DNA from: Tubiluchus corallicola
Lineage: Eukaryota > Priapulida > Priapulimorpha > Priapulimorphida > Tubiluchidae
Direction: 5' to 3'
NCBI GenBank assembly: GCA_030141605.1
Contig: JAQGDQ010000009.1
Span: forward strand, 1,397,001-1,461,000
Length of the DNA: 64,000 bases
Position numbers and translations under genes: made by a program. The stretch's first letter is position 1, and each line of letters begins with the position of its first letter. The notes under the pieces were generated by a model. It was given only the letters and a program-made list of their open reading frames with translations, was not told the DNA's origin and searched no databases. Shown here piece by piece: positions 1-48,349 of the stretch.

Positions 1-50
1 TAAACAGAGAAAGTAGACATGCAGAAAAACAACGAATGATGTACAATTAC

Positions 51-36072
<36,022 letters not shown>

Positions 36073-36332
36073 CACTCCATTCCCTCTCACTAATCTCGCG
36101 CCATGTTTCCAGCGCGTAGGCGTTTGCATGCCATGAAGACGCTGGTAGTCATTGCGTTAATGTGGGCTAGCGAGTAGAGGTACCCATGAAGCTGTTATCT
36201 GAAGCTCCTCTGCCTGTCTAATTATGCAAGGAGTTATATTTAACGACGTATCTTTAATGGCGTTGTTGACAAATGAAGATCAATGATTATGACGCGCAAT
36301 AATAGCTGGTGTCAGCTAATTTGGGGCGAGGT

Positions 36333-36350
36333 AATGACCCACTGGTCATT
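36333..36350. promoter_or_regulatory. Palindrome upstream of ROS1
   Basis: AATGACC-CACT-GGTCATT, perfect 7-bp arms with TGACC/GGTCA half-sites of the nuclear-receptor type, about 260 bp upstream of the ROS1 start codon. The region 36130-36420 is more complex than its surroundings and is the likely ROS1 promoter area. Confidence 0.35.
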
Positions 36351-36420
36351 TTGACGACTACAGTAGACTAGTGGTCATCCGTGTGCGATTAGTGGCCAAA
36401 ATTCAGCAATGCCGAGTTCG

Positions 36421-37658
36421 GTTATTCAGTAAATAGGTGTATAAACTGTTTCCGAACAATTTCATACAGCTCTCACACTGCTTACCCCATCATTATTTGC
36501 CTCGTTGACGGAGTCTTACAGGGAGAACGTACAAACATTGAAAAGTTGCTGAGGCACTTCAGCCGGCACAGTGTCTCATCTTAGTGAGTTGTCCTACGAG
36601 GTAACGAATAGATTCTGGTCGTGCCACAAACGTACATGTATTTTGTGTAGGTCCTACCTTAGCACTGGTGGATACCTGTTTACAGAATGCGAAACAATAT
36701 AAGAAATGTTTGAGCCTTGTACAATAAAAGTTCATAGCTTGGCAAGGGAGATCTTAGTACTGACCTCACCCGGGCGCTATGTCACCTCTGTTTTGTTAGA
36801 AATGTGAGAAAAAATATTCGTGTAGTCATTTCTTTCTTTGTATTTTTGATTTATTTTTTATGTACAAAAATCAGACGTATTCCAAATTTCAAGAAGCTTG
36901 CAGGCGTGTAAAGGAAAATATTTTACTCGATTTGTGGCACCATCTATCGGAATGGCTTGCAACATCTATGTGATTGTTAATTACCAAACTCTCAAAAGTG
37001 CAAATGATATGCTCTATATGCTAAATATTTTACAGATTATTTTATTTTGTCCATCTAAATCAGTTAAGAATCAAAATTAGTTGAACCACGTAGATTTAAG
37101 ATCAATTTCTTACAACAACACTGAACAACTACAGTTAATTGTGCAGAGGGCAGGCCTATCTGTAAAGTTTATGCAGGAATGGTATAAGAAAAAGCTTATA
37201 AAGCAAATCCCAACTTAATTAATAAGACGCAGATGGACTTCCAGTAGCTACTTACTCATCTGGCAGACAATCCTACAAAATGATTTGTGGGTGGATTAAA
37301 AATGGTCAATCGCATTGGAATGTGCTGCTATCTAACGGCGGTTTTCTTCATTTAATTTTGCACATCCAGTAGCCTGGCATGATTTGCTGCCATCGTGCCT
37401 TGCTACCCCAATGTTGCAGTTTTTTAATTTACAGGTTTTTATTTCTATTGTTTCCAAAATTTTAAATTTTTAGCAAGATTTGAAACATGCAGTCGTCTAA
37501 GTGATAACCAATGAAAATAATAATGTTAAAGTTAAGTGATACCAGATCTGATGTGACGATATTAGCATGAAAGCGATGATGGTGCAAACTACATTTAGTT
37601 AAATTTTGAAATCGATCTTAAATTGACAGGAAATATGAAAAGTTAGGATGTAGAAAAC
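36421..37658. other. Upstream of ROS1, no gene seen
   Basis: Contains a partial CTCF-like CCGATAGATGGTGCC (minus, near 36938) and otherwise AT-rich sequence. Confidence 0.6.
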
Positions 37659-37733
37659 ATGGATTTGAATTAGAAACCTTTCGCTTATACTTTAGATCAC
37701 CTTTCCCGATCTCTTAGATCACTAAGCAACTCT
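37659..37733 (-). mobile_element. Possible second tRNA-like relic
   Basis: On the minus strand GCTTAGTGATCTAAGAG resembles an A box and TTCAAATCC a B box, with about 50 nt between them. No convincing cloverleaf. Confidence 0.3.
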
Positions 37734-37854
37734 ATCGGCAGTTATCAAGGTACAAATGTTCATTACTAATAACTAACCAACTATTTTCAGCATTTAAGAT
37801 CACTTACACAACAATGATTCTAAGTAAATAATCTAACACGATTGGAGGGGATAC

Positions 37855-37912
37855 GAAGACCAAGTGGGTTAAACCATCTGCCTAGTAAGCAGAGGTCCCC
37901 TTTTCAAGTCAA
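37855..37912 (+). mobile_element. tRNA-Thr-like sequence (SINE head or tRNA relic)
   Basis: CAAGTGGGTTAAACC resembles a tRNA D-arm/A box. TCTGC-CTAGTAA-GCAGA is a perfect 5-bp anticodon stem with a 7-nt loop and anticodon AGT. TTTTCAAGTC is a decayed B box. The acceptor stem does not pair, so it is not an intact tRNA gene. Confidence 0.5.
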
Positions 37913-37999
37913 AATTGCGTTACAACGCTTTCACATTTTCAGTCTTTCAAAGCACAAGAAAACCTCCCATACACACGAAGCTTAAATGATTCGTCTTGA

Positions 38000-38440
38000 A
38001 ATCACTTACCTACTGCCTTTTTATATACAGGACTTCAATCGGCAGTAACTGTGTATAAAACATGTAAATTTTAACTTCCACGATGACTGTTAGACGCAGA
38101 CATTTTGACGACAGGTCATTTGAAACAAGTTTTGATAATAAAGTGTAAATTTTGAAAAAATAATCAGAACCTTCCTAGCGCACACGTCACTAATTAAATA
38201 AAATTTTTAATTCCTATATCTTGCCAATAAGATCAAAAATAAGTTTTTGGTTAGTGAGTGGTGCACCATGGAGCGTGAGTCAGCGACATTTTACCAATTG
38301 GTGAACACATTTTAAGTAATGAATAATTTTCTTTTCTAGTTACATAAGTCTTTCCAGCAGGTAAGCAAAATGCTAAGTAATAGAGATTTGCATGGAAAGT
38401 TTTTTGGGACATAATTTAACGTTGCCTTTTCTTCCCCTTA
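38000..38440 (+). repeat. Dispersed repeat family R2, copy 2
   Basis: Contains GTATAAAACATGTAAATTTTAAC, the CATTTTGACG block, TCTTGCCAATAAGATCA and GAGTGGTGCACC in family order, then a tail with TTTGCATGGAAAGTT shared with copy 3. Confidence 0.8.
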
Positions 38441-40150
38441 TTTACGTTTGTGTAGTGACGTTATGTAATGGCGCCGTCGGAACAGTATTGCAGGAGATTT
38501 AAAATGAAAACAAACGAAAATTCCCTTTAACGCGAGTGCGATATACGCATAAAACTGCTGCAAAGTAATATAATTTTCTAAGGCGAATTTTCTGAAACCT
38601 ACTTCAGGTACCCATTTTCTTGTCCTTTAAGTTTGGTATCAAAATTTAATTAATTGTGGATTTATACCATCTCTGTAATAACCTTGGCATTAAGATTAAA
38701 AAATAATTAATGAAGGCAATGTGAGGAAACAAGTACTTTTACTAAACTAATAGTGTATATAACTTGCATCGTAAGAAATAGTGTTGCTTACAAAGTTGTG
38801 TTGTAGTTGCCTACTACAACAACTAGCTATTTAATAATTCATACCGCCTAGTTGTCGTAATTAACTATTATTTACACATCATTGTGAATAAACACTAACT
38901 GTGGGTGGCGAACAAGCAGCTAGGCTAACTTGCTAGCGGTTAGTCCTATTGATTGCAATTGTCACACAAACAACTGATACAACAAATTTTGCTAACTGAA
39001 ACAATCACTTCATGACCAAAGTGAGAACTTTATAATGATGTTTTCAGCTCAGTAAACAAGCGCATCAAAAAAGGCATTTGATCAGCTGCCTGTGAAGTAT
39101 ATTACAACAATCCCACGCACAATTATTCTTTTTGTATCTTGCCGATAAATAAATTTCATTCTATAACGTTACTCAATTGACGTACAATGCAGCATAACTT
39201 ATTATAAGAAACGTAGAATCTCTAACAATGATAATTTAATTAAATAAAATTGTTGCACTGGGTTATATTGTATTTGCTTAAGCGTTAAACTAATTTACAC
39301 GTTACATTACATTACATTTTGTTACATTGCATTACGTTACGTTACGGTACATTATACATGTAGATTTCTTTCTTTGTCTGTGTAGGTGCATGTGCACCCT
39401 AAATTACAGCAACATTGCAAATTTATTTGATTGAGAATTATTGTCAACTGGAAATTTCATTTATGACTGTATGCATGGATTTTTAACTAAATAGTATAGG
39501 TTTTTATTAGCGGACTTATTAACTGCATCATTGTGATTATCATATAGGTAAAATATTTTTTATACAAATGTGTGCAAATGTTTATTTATTAGCTTTTCTC
39601 GTTTCATACATTTTAAAACTAAATTTGTGTAACTATGTATACCTTGTGCAGCTATGTTGGGTCAAATGGTTAGTATAACCTGGAAATCATTACCCGAGTT
39701 CTGCCCGCTGATAAAACCATCGGGTATACGTTGATTTTGTAATTTTCGTGTAAGAAATTTTATTTTCAGAAATAAAATATCTATCTATGTCTTGATGCAA
39801 AGGATTCGCTTTATGTTGCATAACATAGTACTATAATTACAAAACATTTATTAAGAATGAACAACCGCGTCAATTCAAATCAGCTTTTCGACAGTTTTTA
39901 TATCCCGTATATATGACAACTGTATCAGCAATTTTAGCATTTTATCGCACGTGTGTTGTGTCGTCTATCCGCTTTTGCAGTAAGTCTTGATAGTAAGGCA
40001 AAACGTTGAGTTGAAAAACCATAATTATTGTGGTTCTTTACCTAAAAATGTGCTGTAATAGTTAATAATAACTATGACATAATAATATTATTATAAATAA
40101 ATATTATATAATAGTTACACATACTGTACTTTAAATGATACTTTATCATT
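38441..40150. other. Intergenic, no gene seen
   Basis: AT-rich, with only a CATTA tract recognised. Confidence 0.65.
39296..39360. repeat. Degenerate (CATTA)n/(CGTTA)n tract
   Basis: Pentamer repeats CATTA and CGTTA with interruptions. Not a telomere repeat. Confidence 0.7.
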
Positions 40151-40240
40151 AATCTTCTCCTCTTTCTCTATCGTTCTCCTTCTCCCCCTTTCTCTCCCGT
40201 CCTCCCGTCCTCTTACTATCCTCTCTCTCTTTTCTCTCGC

Positions 40241-40334
<94 letters not shown>

Positions 40335-40348
40335 CCTCCCTCTGTCTG
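40151..40348. repeat. CT microsatellite
   Basis: Pyrimidine tract with a long pure CT core (about 40239-40313). Apparent Arg-Glu and Ser-Leu frames across it are artefacts. Confidence 0.97.
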
Positions 40349-40932
40349 TAATACCCTATCACTTTACGAGTTACCACCTGCTGAATGCATTTCGTACTCA
40401 TATTTCTTGTCGCATGTAACTGTAAGTTAGAGTTGTTGATTGTATCAAGCAAATTAATAACCCTTAATCTATGATTGAAAATTCTGGCTACCAGTTTAAT
40501 AATACCGGAAGAAAGTTTCAGCTTTACGACGTGTATAGCAACATTAGGACTTCCGCGTTAATTTCCTCCACATTAATGGCGTCAAGACAAATTAGTTTTT
40601 GCCACGAATTCACTTACATTTTCACCTGCCTTGTCCAGATAGCGTAATTATTAGCGCTTTGCAGTTGCAATGCTGATTTAAAGACTGAAGCCACTAGTTT
40701 AAGATTTTTCAATACGTTACTATAGTTGAGAATTGATGCAAAATGTTTTGATCACCACGCATGAACTTGACAAAATAAATCCGTAAAGTCACTGTTCGTT
40801 CTGGTCTATTTTTGCGTTTAGTTTATTTCATTTCTTTTAACTTCATTGCTTGTCGTTTTATTTCGCTTTATTCCACTTATTTCAAATCTCTAATCAAATT
40901 TATTAGACAGTTAGTTAATTAATTACGTTTTA

Positions 40933-41050
40933 AAATGTTATTTTATTTTTTGCATTTATTTTATTTTATTTATTTTATTTTTTATTTATATTTATATTTT
41001 TATTCTATTTATATTTATATTTTGTTTTACTTTTTTATTTTATTTTTAAA
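40933..41050. repeat. TTTTA/TTTAT-rich tract
   Basis: Imperfect TTTTA and TTTATA units. Low complexity. Confidence 0.8.
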
Positions 41051-41821
41051 TACTCCAGAGTATTCATGTATACGGTTTGCCTTTCGCTTAAAATTTTCTG
41101 ATGTCTGCAATTGTGTTTCAATTAACGAAGTCACTTATTTAATTAAAAATGGCAACAATTACAGTCATAAATTCTCACTTCCTCAGTCGAAATAAATAAA
41201 TAAGACGAACTAAACTACAAACTTGTATGAAACCATGCATAAATAACACTTTTAAAAAACAAAAAATTCAAAGAATAATAAATATTTCTCCTTCACGTAA
41301 ATCTATATGCAATTATGCATACTGTCAAATCAGCGCTCAAGGTTCCATACAGTCTTTATAACTCGAGTAGGGAACAACCTGTGGTTAGGCGCAATTTTTG
41401 CAGTAAGTACTTCTGGGCGCATAGATTATAAGATACAGTAACAATTTCAGACACCAGCAGATTTCAGGGACAATAGTATTAATTTGCGAAACTACAATAA
41501 TAATTATATCCTGCTCTTCCTCATTTAAATAGCAGTGGTTAAACAAAGACTTGACTTTGACTGACAACAAAATCGGGATGGACGAAGAAAATTGCACCGA
41601 AAAACTTGCGAATGAATAGAGAAATGAATTCCTTCCTGTGCGTTTCGTGCGTCTGTTTCTTACAGAAGTCCTGAGCAAATAAGATATGTGTAGTCGATAG
41701 CTAAATGACCTGCTGTTAGTTTTATTTATTTGACAAGTACTACGGCACACATTTATGGGAAATTGTAGCAGTACCATGCATGTTCTGTTTTAAATAACCA
41801 TCACTTTGGTTATTTGATTCA

Positions 41822-42133
41822 GAGCAGACGGTTTAGTCTAGGCGAGACGGTTTAGTCTTAGACCAGACGCTTTAGTCTAGTGGAGGTGTCCGCTTTCCAT
41901 CTGGAAGGTGGTGAGTTCGATACAACGGCCTGGTGTACCAAGAGACTTTGGTCATACCAAAGACTTTAAAAATGGTACCAGCTGTTGCCCTGCTTGGCGC
42001 GTGTTATTTAGGGTAAAAGTGGGGTAATGATAGTCTCTGTTATGTAGTTGTATATTGATATTTACAGTTTCGGCCCAAAAGCTCTTTGAAGTTTATGTTA
42101 ATTGTTCATTCTAAAAACGGACTTTAAATAAAG

Positions 42134-42224
<91 letters not shown>
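41822..42224 (+). mobile_element. tRNA-derived SINE with ATT tail
   Basis: The head has an A-box-like TTTAGTCTAGTGGAGG (41871-41886), an anticodon-arm-like stretch and a B-box-like GAGTTCGATAC (41913-41923). It is followed by about 200 bp of body ending AATAAAGCTC and an ATT array. Three near-repeats of GACGGTTTAGTCT precede the A box, as if the head had been partly duplicated. Confidence 0.7.
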
Positions 42225-43104
42225 GCAAAAATATATATTTATGTACTATATATACCTATATACTTTATATCAACATTTAACAGTTATTTGGCCCTGATGG
42301 CGATGGTAATGAATTATGTTGTTGCTGCTGATGCTGCTACTGTTGATGATGATGATAACACCGACGATTGCGTTATGTTGATGATGGTCCTGGGTTGCGT
42401 GTAGATGTGTCTAATACTGGGTCTAAATGTATCGGGCTGCAACCACACAGTCTTGAGTTCAACTCTAGTCGCTGCAAACGCCAGGGCATATACTCTATAT
42501 GTTATTGTTGTTTATGTGTTAGGTCCATACGGTTCTGTTCGTTGTAAGTCTCTAACTAACCGCTAGTGCTAATGTTGTCTGCTAAACAAGCGACAGTAAG
42601 TAAATGTTGAAAAGCAAGTAACCTTTTGAAAATCCATGGCTTTTTTCGAAGAAGTTATTTATCATCAGATTTATATAACATGCGAACATGCGTTAATACG
42701 AACTGCAAATCTGTATAAAGAGACATTGTATATGATTGTAATGTATATTAATCTGCAGATTTAGTATTAAGTGAGACCCATAACTAAACAATTACGAGGC
42801 ACTACAGACCTGAATTAATTCTCATTAAAACTATTGTTAGTCACAAATGTATGGCTCGATTTTAAAAATACACAAGCTATTCTCAGGCCTAATAACAAAA
42901 TTCAAAAGCATAATATAAGTCTCGTGTCTGTTTTCTTCTAATTAGTGAAAAATTTAGTAATGTCATTGAAATGCTGTTAATGATATCCTTGGGTGATATG
43001 TGACTTTCATGTACAATTGCAGCGTCACAGCAGTATGAATTACTGAATATAGTCATATTACGGTTTAAAACCTTAAAGCACAAGGCAACACCTTCATTAA
43101 TAAG

Positions 43105-43477
43105 ACTTAAAATTCGTGTTAAAAGTTTACCTCCCTTACACGCTGTCTTATTACATACAGAGCTTGCGTTAGCAGTAATGTTGCATAAACTTGTAAGCTT
43201 GAACTTGCGCGATAACCATTAAGTGCAGCCATTTTAACGGTTAGTCGTTTAAAACGAGTTTAGATAACATTTTGCGTAAAGTTTGAAGAATTATCCGAGC
43301 ATCCGCAACACACTCTTCGCTAGCTAAGCGAAATTTTAAATTACTAAATAAGATCAGTAACATGTTTTTTGGTGAATCAGTGGTGCACGCTGGGATGGTG
43401 ACACATTGCTGTTTTACCAGGTAGGGATTATTATGTTGCCTCTCTCCCTCTCTCTCTCCCTCTCGCCCTCCCTCTCT

Positions 43478-43566
<89 letters not shown>

Positions 43567-43680
43567 TCTCCCTCTTTTTGAATTACATAAGTCATTCAAA
43601 CAAGTAAGCGTAATGCTAAAAAACTAGAAAAGTTTTGCATGGAAAGTTCTTTAAAATATACTTTTCTTCCCCTTAAAATA
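43105..43680 (+). repeat. Dispersed repeat family R2, copy 3, split by a CT array
   Basis: Family order is kept up to the CAGTGGTGCACGCTGGGA block. A CT microsatellite (43439-43576) then interrupts it, and the tail TTTTGCATGGAAAGTTCTTT resumes. Confidence 0.8.
43439..43576. repeat. CT microsatellite inside repeat R2 copy 3
   Basis: CT/CCCT array, absent at the same place in the other R2 copies. Confidence 0.95.
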
Positions 43681-44489
43681 ATGCCGAAAGAGTTGGTCTC
43701 CAGGCAGCGAATTTTCACTCTTTTTCTATTACAGGTACTTTGTTGTCGCCGGGCAGCGCATGTGTGGATTACTGAAGTTTCGGTGACTTTAAAGTCTCTC
43801 ACGAAATTCAGACTTCAATAACACCTGACCCTTTTACGACACCGTAGTTAACACTTTTCTCCTGTAATAAAGCTTTAAAAAAGTTTTATTAATTTATAGT
43901 TTGTGATTTAATGACCAATAAACAGAACGAGAGTTGTTCAGTGCAGGACGAAAAGAGGCTCCTCCGTTTCCTCACTTTTCCTTACCTTTTCCCCAGGCGT
44001 GGCAATAGTTCCTCTCACATTTGAAGGGTGCTTTGTAAAAACCGCTTATCAGTCAAATTTTCTAAACAAACTTTTTTCACTTTTACTCTTTAGAAATGTT
44101 GATTTTCAATTTCTTTGATTTTGAGAAACAATTGCTTTGTTTTATGTGGGCGTGGCATTACGTGTTAAATGTTCAAGGTTTTTCCTTGTAATGAGAATTA
44201 CTTTCGTCTGGCCTATAAAGCGAGAATTGTGCGTGAAAAAAACTAAAAACGTACTATTCTATCCGAACCCGAAAAAGGTATTCATCGCATTTTGCTCAGA
44301 AGTAAATTAAATATAAGCTCTTTATAAATTGTTTGTAACGAAAATTTGGCAGCATTTTGTAAATGGACTACAGCAATTTATCATATCTAGCAACATCATT
44401 TATAGATCATGTAAATCTGTAATCAGACTGTTTATGCATATGTAGAAAATACTGTATATGTTTAAAACATGAGCATTTTAAAAATCGGA

Positions 44490-44518
44490 GAAGTCAACAG
44501 CAGGGGGCGCTTGACTTC
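44490..44518 (+). promoter_or_regulatory. CTCF-consensus site inside an inverted repeat
   Basis: CAGCAGGGGGCGCT (44498-44511) is the textbook CTCF core. It is framed by perfect 8-bp inverted arms, GAAGTCAA (44490-44497) and TTGACTTC (44511-44518). Lies between ROS1 and TLX. Confidence 0.55.
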
Positions 44519-44816
44519 CAACAAAGTGTGCGTTGAAACCAAAACGCACATAAGTAGAAATGTTAAAATTGTAATATTTTAGTACTCTAAATAATTACAA
44601 AACATTGCTGATAAACAAACTGCTGCAAGTGATTTAGTTATATTGATATATAAGGCAATAGGGCAAAACATTCATTTTGCAAACGAGTTATGTACCATAG
44701 TTTTATAAACTGTGATTTGTTGGTTACACGTAATATAATGTAATAATATAATGTAATAATACTACTATAATAAGTAGTATTACACATAGTTAGCTACTAG
44801 GTAATTAATCCTGTGT

Positions 44817-44855
44817 TTTGTTTGTTTGTTTGTTTATTTGTTTGTTTGTTTGTTT
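44817..44855. repeat. (GTTT)n microsatellite
   Basis: About nine GTTT units with one interruption. Confidence 0.9.
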
Positions 44856-47800
44856 AATAATCTATTGCACATTTAGACTTTGCTTTATGTACGTCGTATA
44901 AAATAATGAAGTAATACCAATTAATATGAATGCAGTAACTTACGCACAGATTCCGCATTCAGTTTGTATTACGGGTTTATAATTTCAATAAAATTAAAAT
45001 AAAATTAAAAAAAATTTAATTATGAACACTTTTTGGAGACGAATTCGGTAATAATTGGTCAGACATAATAATTCGAAGAAAACTCGTCATTTGCAGGTGC
45101 AAAACGTTTTACGGTCGTAAAATGTTTTTGACATAAACCTAAACACGCCTTTACTCTTGCTTGAAAATAAACTATCGACGGTTGGCTTTCTAAACTTAAA
45201 AGGTAGAAAAAATGACAAATTAAACCCGTATTTCGTTACTCTTCTACTTATTAAGCTAATTATAAAAACTGCTGCTATTTCTCAAGCAGGATATGAGAAT
45301 CGCATTATGGTTTGTAGTAAGACAAGTAATTATAGAGACTTAAATCTGATGATGATGTGGTGATGTGATGAAATCTTAATAAGGTTATATGATGAGGAAG
45401 TAAAATATTATGAGTGCAAGACCTATCATTTAAATTAAGAGAATTTGATTTTTCAGAATTTTTTATTATTGATTCAACAATTTGTTACTTCGAGATGTTA
45501 TTGGGAAGGGAATTATTCTAACATTATTATAAGGTGTTATCAGTTGCTTTTACATGGTAAACAGTGCAATTTTCAAACTTTTGAATTTTGATATCATGGA
45601 TGTGATCGTTAAGATATGCGTTTATGTCACGGTTTACTTCATCAAAGTAAGTTTATCGCATGAATTACAGCCAATTTATGCAAAGTTATCAGCAGTTTTT
45701 CATGCATAGAACCTAGGTATGAAGAGAACATAAGCAATATATTAAATTTTCTTTATACTGAGAGCTTTTTATTAAAGGTTCTTGTATATAAAAAATTAAG
45801 CAGTGTTGCACATCGCAGCTTTCTAAAGTTTTTCAAGAAAATACGTTACGGCGCAGTCGAATTTCTTCATCATACGTCAACAGGACATTCGACTGTCGGC
45901 TATTACAAAGCTAATAAGGAGTTAAACAGTGACCCAGTGTTCACAGGTGTACTGTCGTTTATTGATGCTACAAAAATGTTAAACGTATTTCGACAAAAAG
46001 CCGCCAACTTTCACAGCCAGGGCCTGTGTCACGGTGCTAGCAGGTGCAAGGTGCCCTGGGGGGCATAGGGACATCTTCTCCGCACCCCACCGCCCCTCGC
46101 ATTCAGCGCACCAAGTCGCTGATGAACTTTTCAACAAAGTTGAATCATCGTCAATAAGTTTGTTCGGTTTTCTCACGACGGCGAGCACAATACAACTGCC
46201 AGGTGATTGCATAAAGAAACGGCGATGATTTCTCTACATGTGCCAATTAGGCGAGGTGATAATTACAGTGCAGCCCTGTAGATGTTTTGCCTCGCGCTAA
46301 ATCGTTGTCTTCATGAAACGCACTTTTGTATTTGCTCAGATTTTACAGCATCGGCGCGTATAATTTTCACCACCTCCCGTCGTGAGATGTTCTATGCGCG
46401 GTTATTATCAGTGCTGAGATTTTCTATAAAATATCGTTAAATACAATTAGCTTAGCATCATTGCACGCTTTCGTGCGTCAGATAACAACGCATTGAACAA
46501 ACTACCATAATGTGCTTTTATGTTGCCTTTTGAAAAGGTGTAAAACCGAACAATGAGCAGACAAAATACTGCTAGAATTAGTCATAAAGTTTACAGGAAA
46601 CTTCCTGTGGAAATCATGCACAGTTCTCATAGTTGTGGAGTTGTGATCTGAATCCAGGTCTTTGCTGCCATTAATTTGCTTATATTTTCGTTCTATCTAA
46701 CATGCTGATTCCAGTGAAGAATCAGAAGAAGACCAGAAGGAGTTTTGAGACCTAAACGAAAAGTGCTCGGCAGATAGAAAAGATGTGGCATACATGGACG
46801 CTTAAAAATGGCGAATTAATTTTCTTTATTTTAGAATTCTGCCTGCCCGATGTCTACGATAGACGTAACGAGGGTTTACGGATACTTGGGCACAAAATGT
46901 TTGACCACAGTCATTTGGTCTCTGGATATTTGGACATCAGTATTTCGGCCCCAGATTTAGGTCCCAGACGTTTGCTGTTCAATTTGGTAAAGTTTTTGGC
47001 CAAGAATGTAATATCTACTATGAACTTTGTGAAGTGATACCTTCTAAATGTGATCAGAAAATTGCGAAATTCGAAATTGGACTTCAATTGTTTAGATTTA
47101 TTGCTATTTCAAACAACATGGCCAAACATAACCTGGTGATCTTTGGAGGAAAAAACGCACCAGCCTGAAAAAAGGCACCAATTCTGATTCACGCCTTTAT
47201 TTTTCCATTATTCATTCAATATTATATTGCTTTTAAGATACAGAAATTCCCCTTCTCCGTGGTTTCTTCCTATTGGGTAGAGAGTTAAAAATTCAAAGGT
47301 TAAAAGTTATTATAATACGAAAGAATGAAAATGAAGTTGCAAAGAAACATGCAATCTTTATTTTCCATTGTTTGATACTTCCGTAGCAAGAGGCCTGCGT
47401 TACAAGAATATCACTGAAACCACCAGAATTATATTGAACTGAAAATCCCATCGTGGCATTTGTATTTACTTACTGTGTTGCTACTTTTTCCTGACGTTTT
47501 TTTACTTTTTTGAACTCCTTTTTTTATTAATGTGGTCATAAACCAAAAATTTCTTCCAAAAATAAATGCAAAAACTTTAACAAATCACAAGAAAATACTA
47601 TTTTTTATTATTTTTATTTTATTATTTATTTATGATTCATCTATGAAGAGAAGTCAAAAGTAACTGGCATAATATCCCATTTCTACAGAGGCTATTGTAA
47701 ATTAATGCATCAGACCAGTTTTATCAGCAAATTAAAAAAAGTTAATACAATTACGGATAAAAGTACGTACTCACTGAGCGAGCTTTATGTTTACGACCAT

Positions 47801-48349
47801 ACGGCTGCTACAAGACGAATTGTTAGGCAATGGTGAATATGTCAGTCGGAAGATGTGATGTATCAGTATTAACAACGAAAGGAAAAAACAACGCCCAGAT
47901 ATTTAGTGGGTTTCAGGAAAACGTAAAACTCATTGTTTGACATTACCCCGTTTTATCCTTTGTCAATTAAAACATCGTAAACTAAACCAATTTTTATTAT
48001 TGGTCTATTTTACCACTTATTACAAATGTACCAATTATAATTGGTAAAATAAACCGCAACGGTTTATAAAAATTCTGGCAATCACAGTGATAATTAATTA
48101 ATGATATTATTAGTTGCGAACTAATTTGGGAAAACAAACGACAGTGTGTAAAATGTAAAGTTGCTGCTAAAAGTAAAGAATAATAGGACACCACAGTACA
48201 ATATAACCGCACAAATATCATGTGCAAATAAATTAAAAGTGCGCATAAAAGGAAGAAAACAGAATTTTTACAGTAAAATTGCTCGTTCCTTAGTCTTAGT
48301 GAGAAATAAATAAATAAATTTGCGGCGCTACTACACTTACACAAGTGTA

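Larger units (their letters stand above)
43681..48349. other. Intergenic, no confirmed gene
   Basis: Holds the CTCF-like site and a GC-rich patch at 46018-46278 beginning CAGGGCCTGTGTCAC, perhaps a decayed hAT-like end. The rest is unique AT-rich DNA. Confidence 0.5.

Noticed and set aside
36073-36129. Upstream in-frame ATG as the ROS1 start
   Set aside because: It would place 19 polar residues before the signal core; the ATG at 36072 gives a normal signal peptide and has G at -3 and +4.
39296-39360. Telomere-like repeat
   Set aside because: Units are CATTA/CGTTA, not TTAGGG, and are irregular.
40216-40452. Arg-Glu-rich frame
   Set aside because: Translation of the CT microsatellite.
42420-42490. 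Possible B box GAGTTCAACTC
   Set aside because: No convincing A box or tRNA fold; too weak for a feature.
43406-43627. Ser-Leu-rich frame
   Set aside because: Translation of a CT microsatellite inside a repeat.
45979-46228. Overlapping 77- and 64-codon frames in a GC-rich patch
   Set aside because: No recognised motif and no splice support; the patch begins like a hAT-type end and is probably mobile-element DNA.
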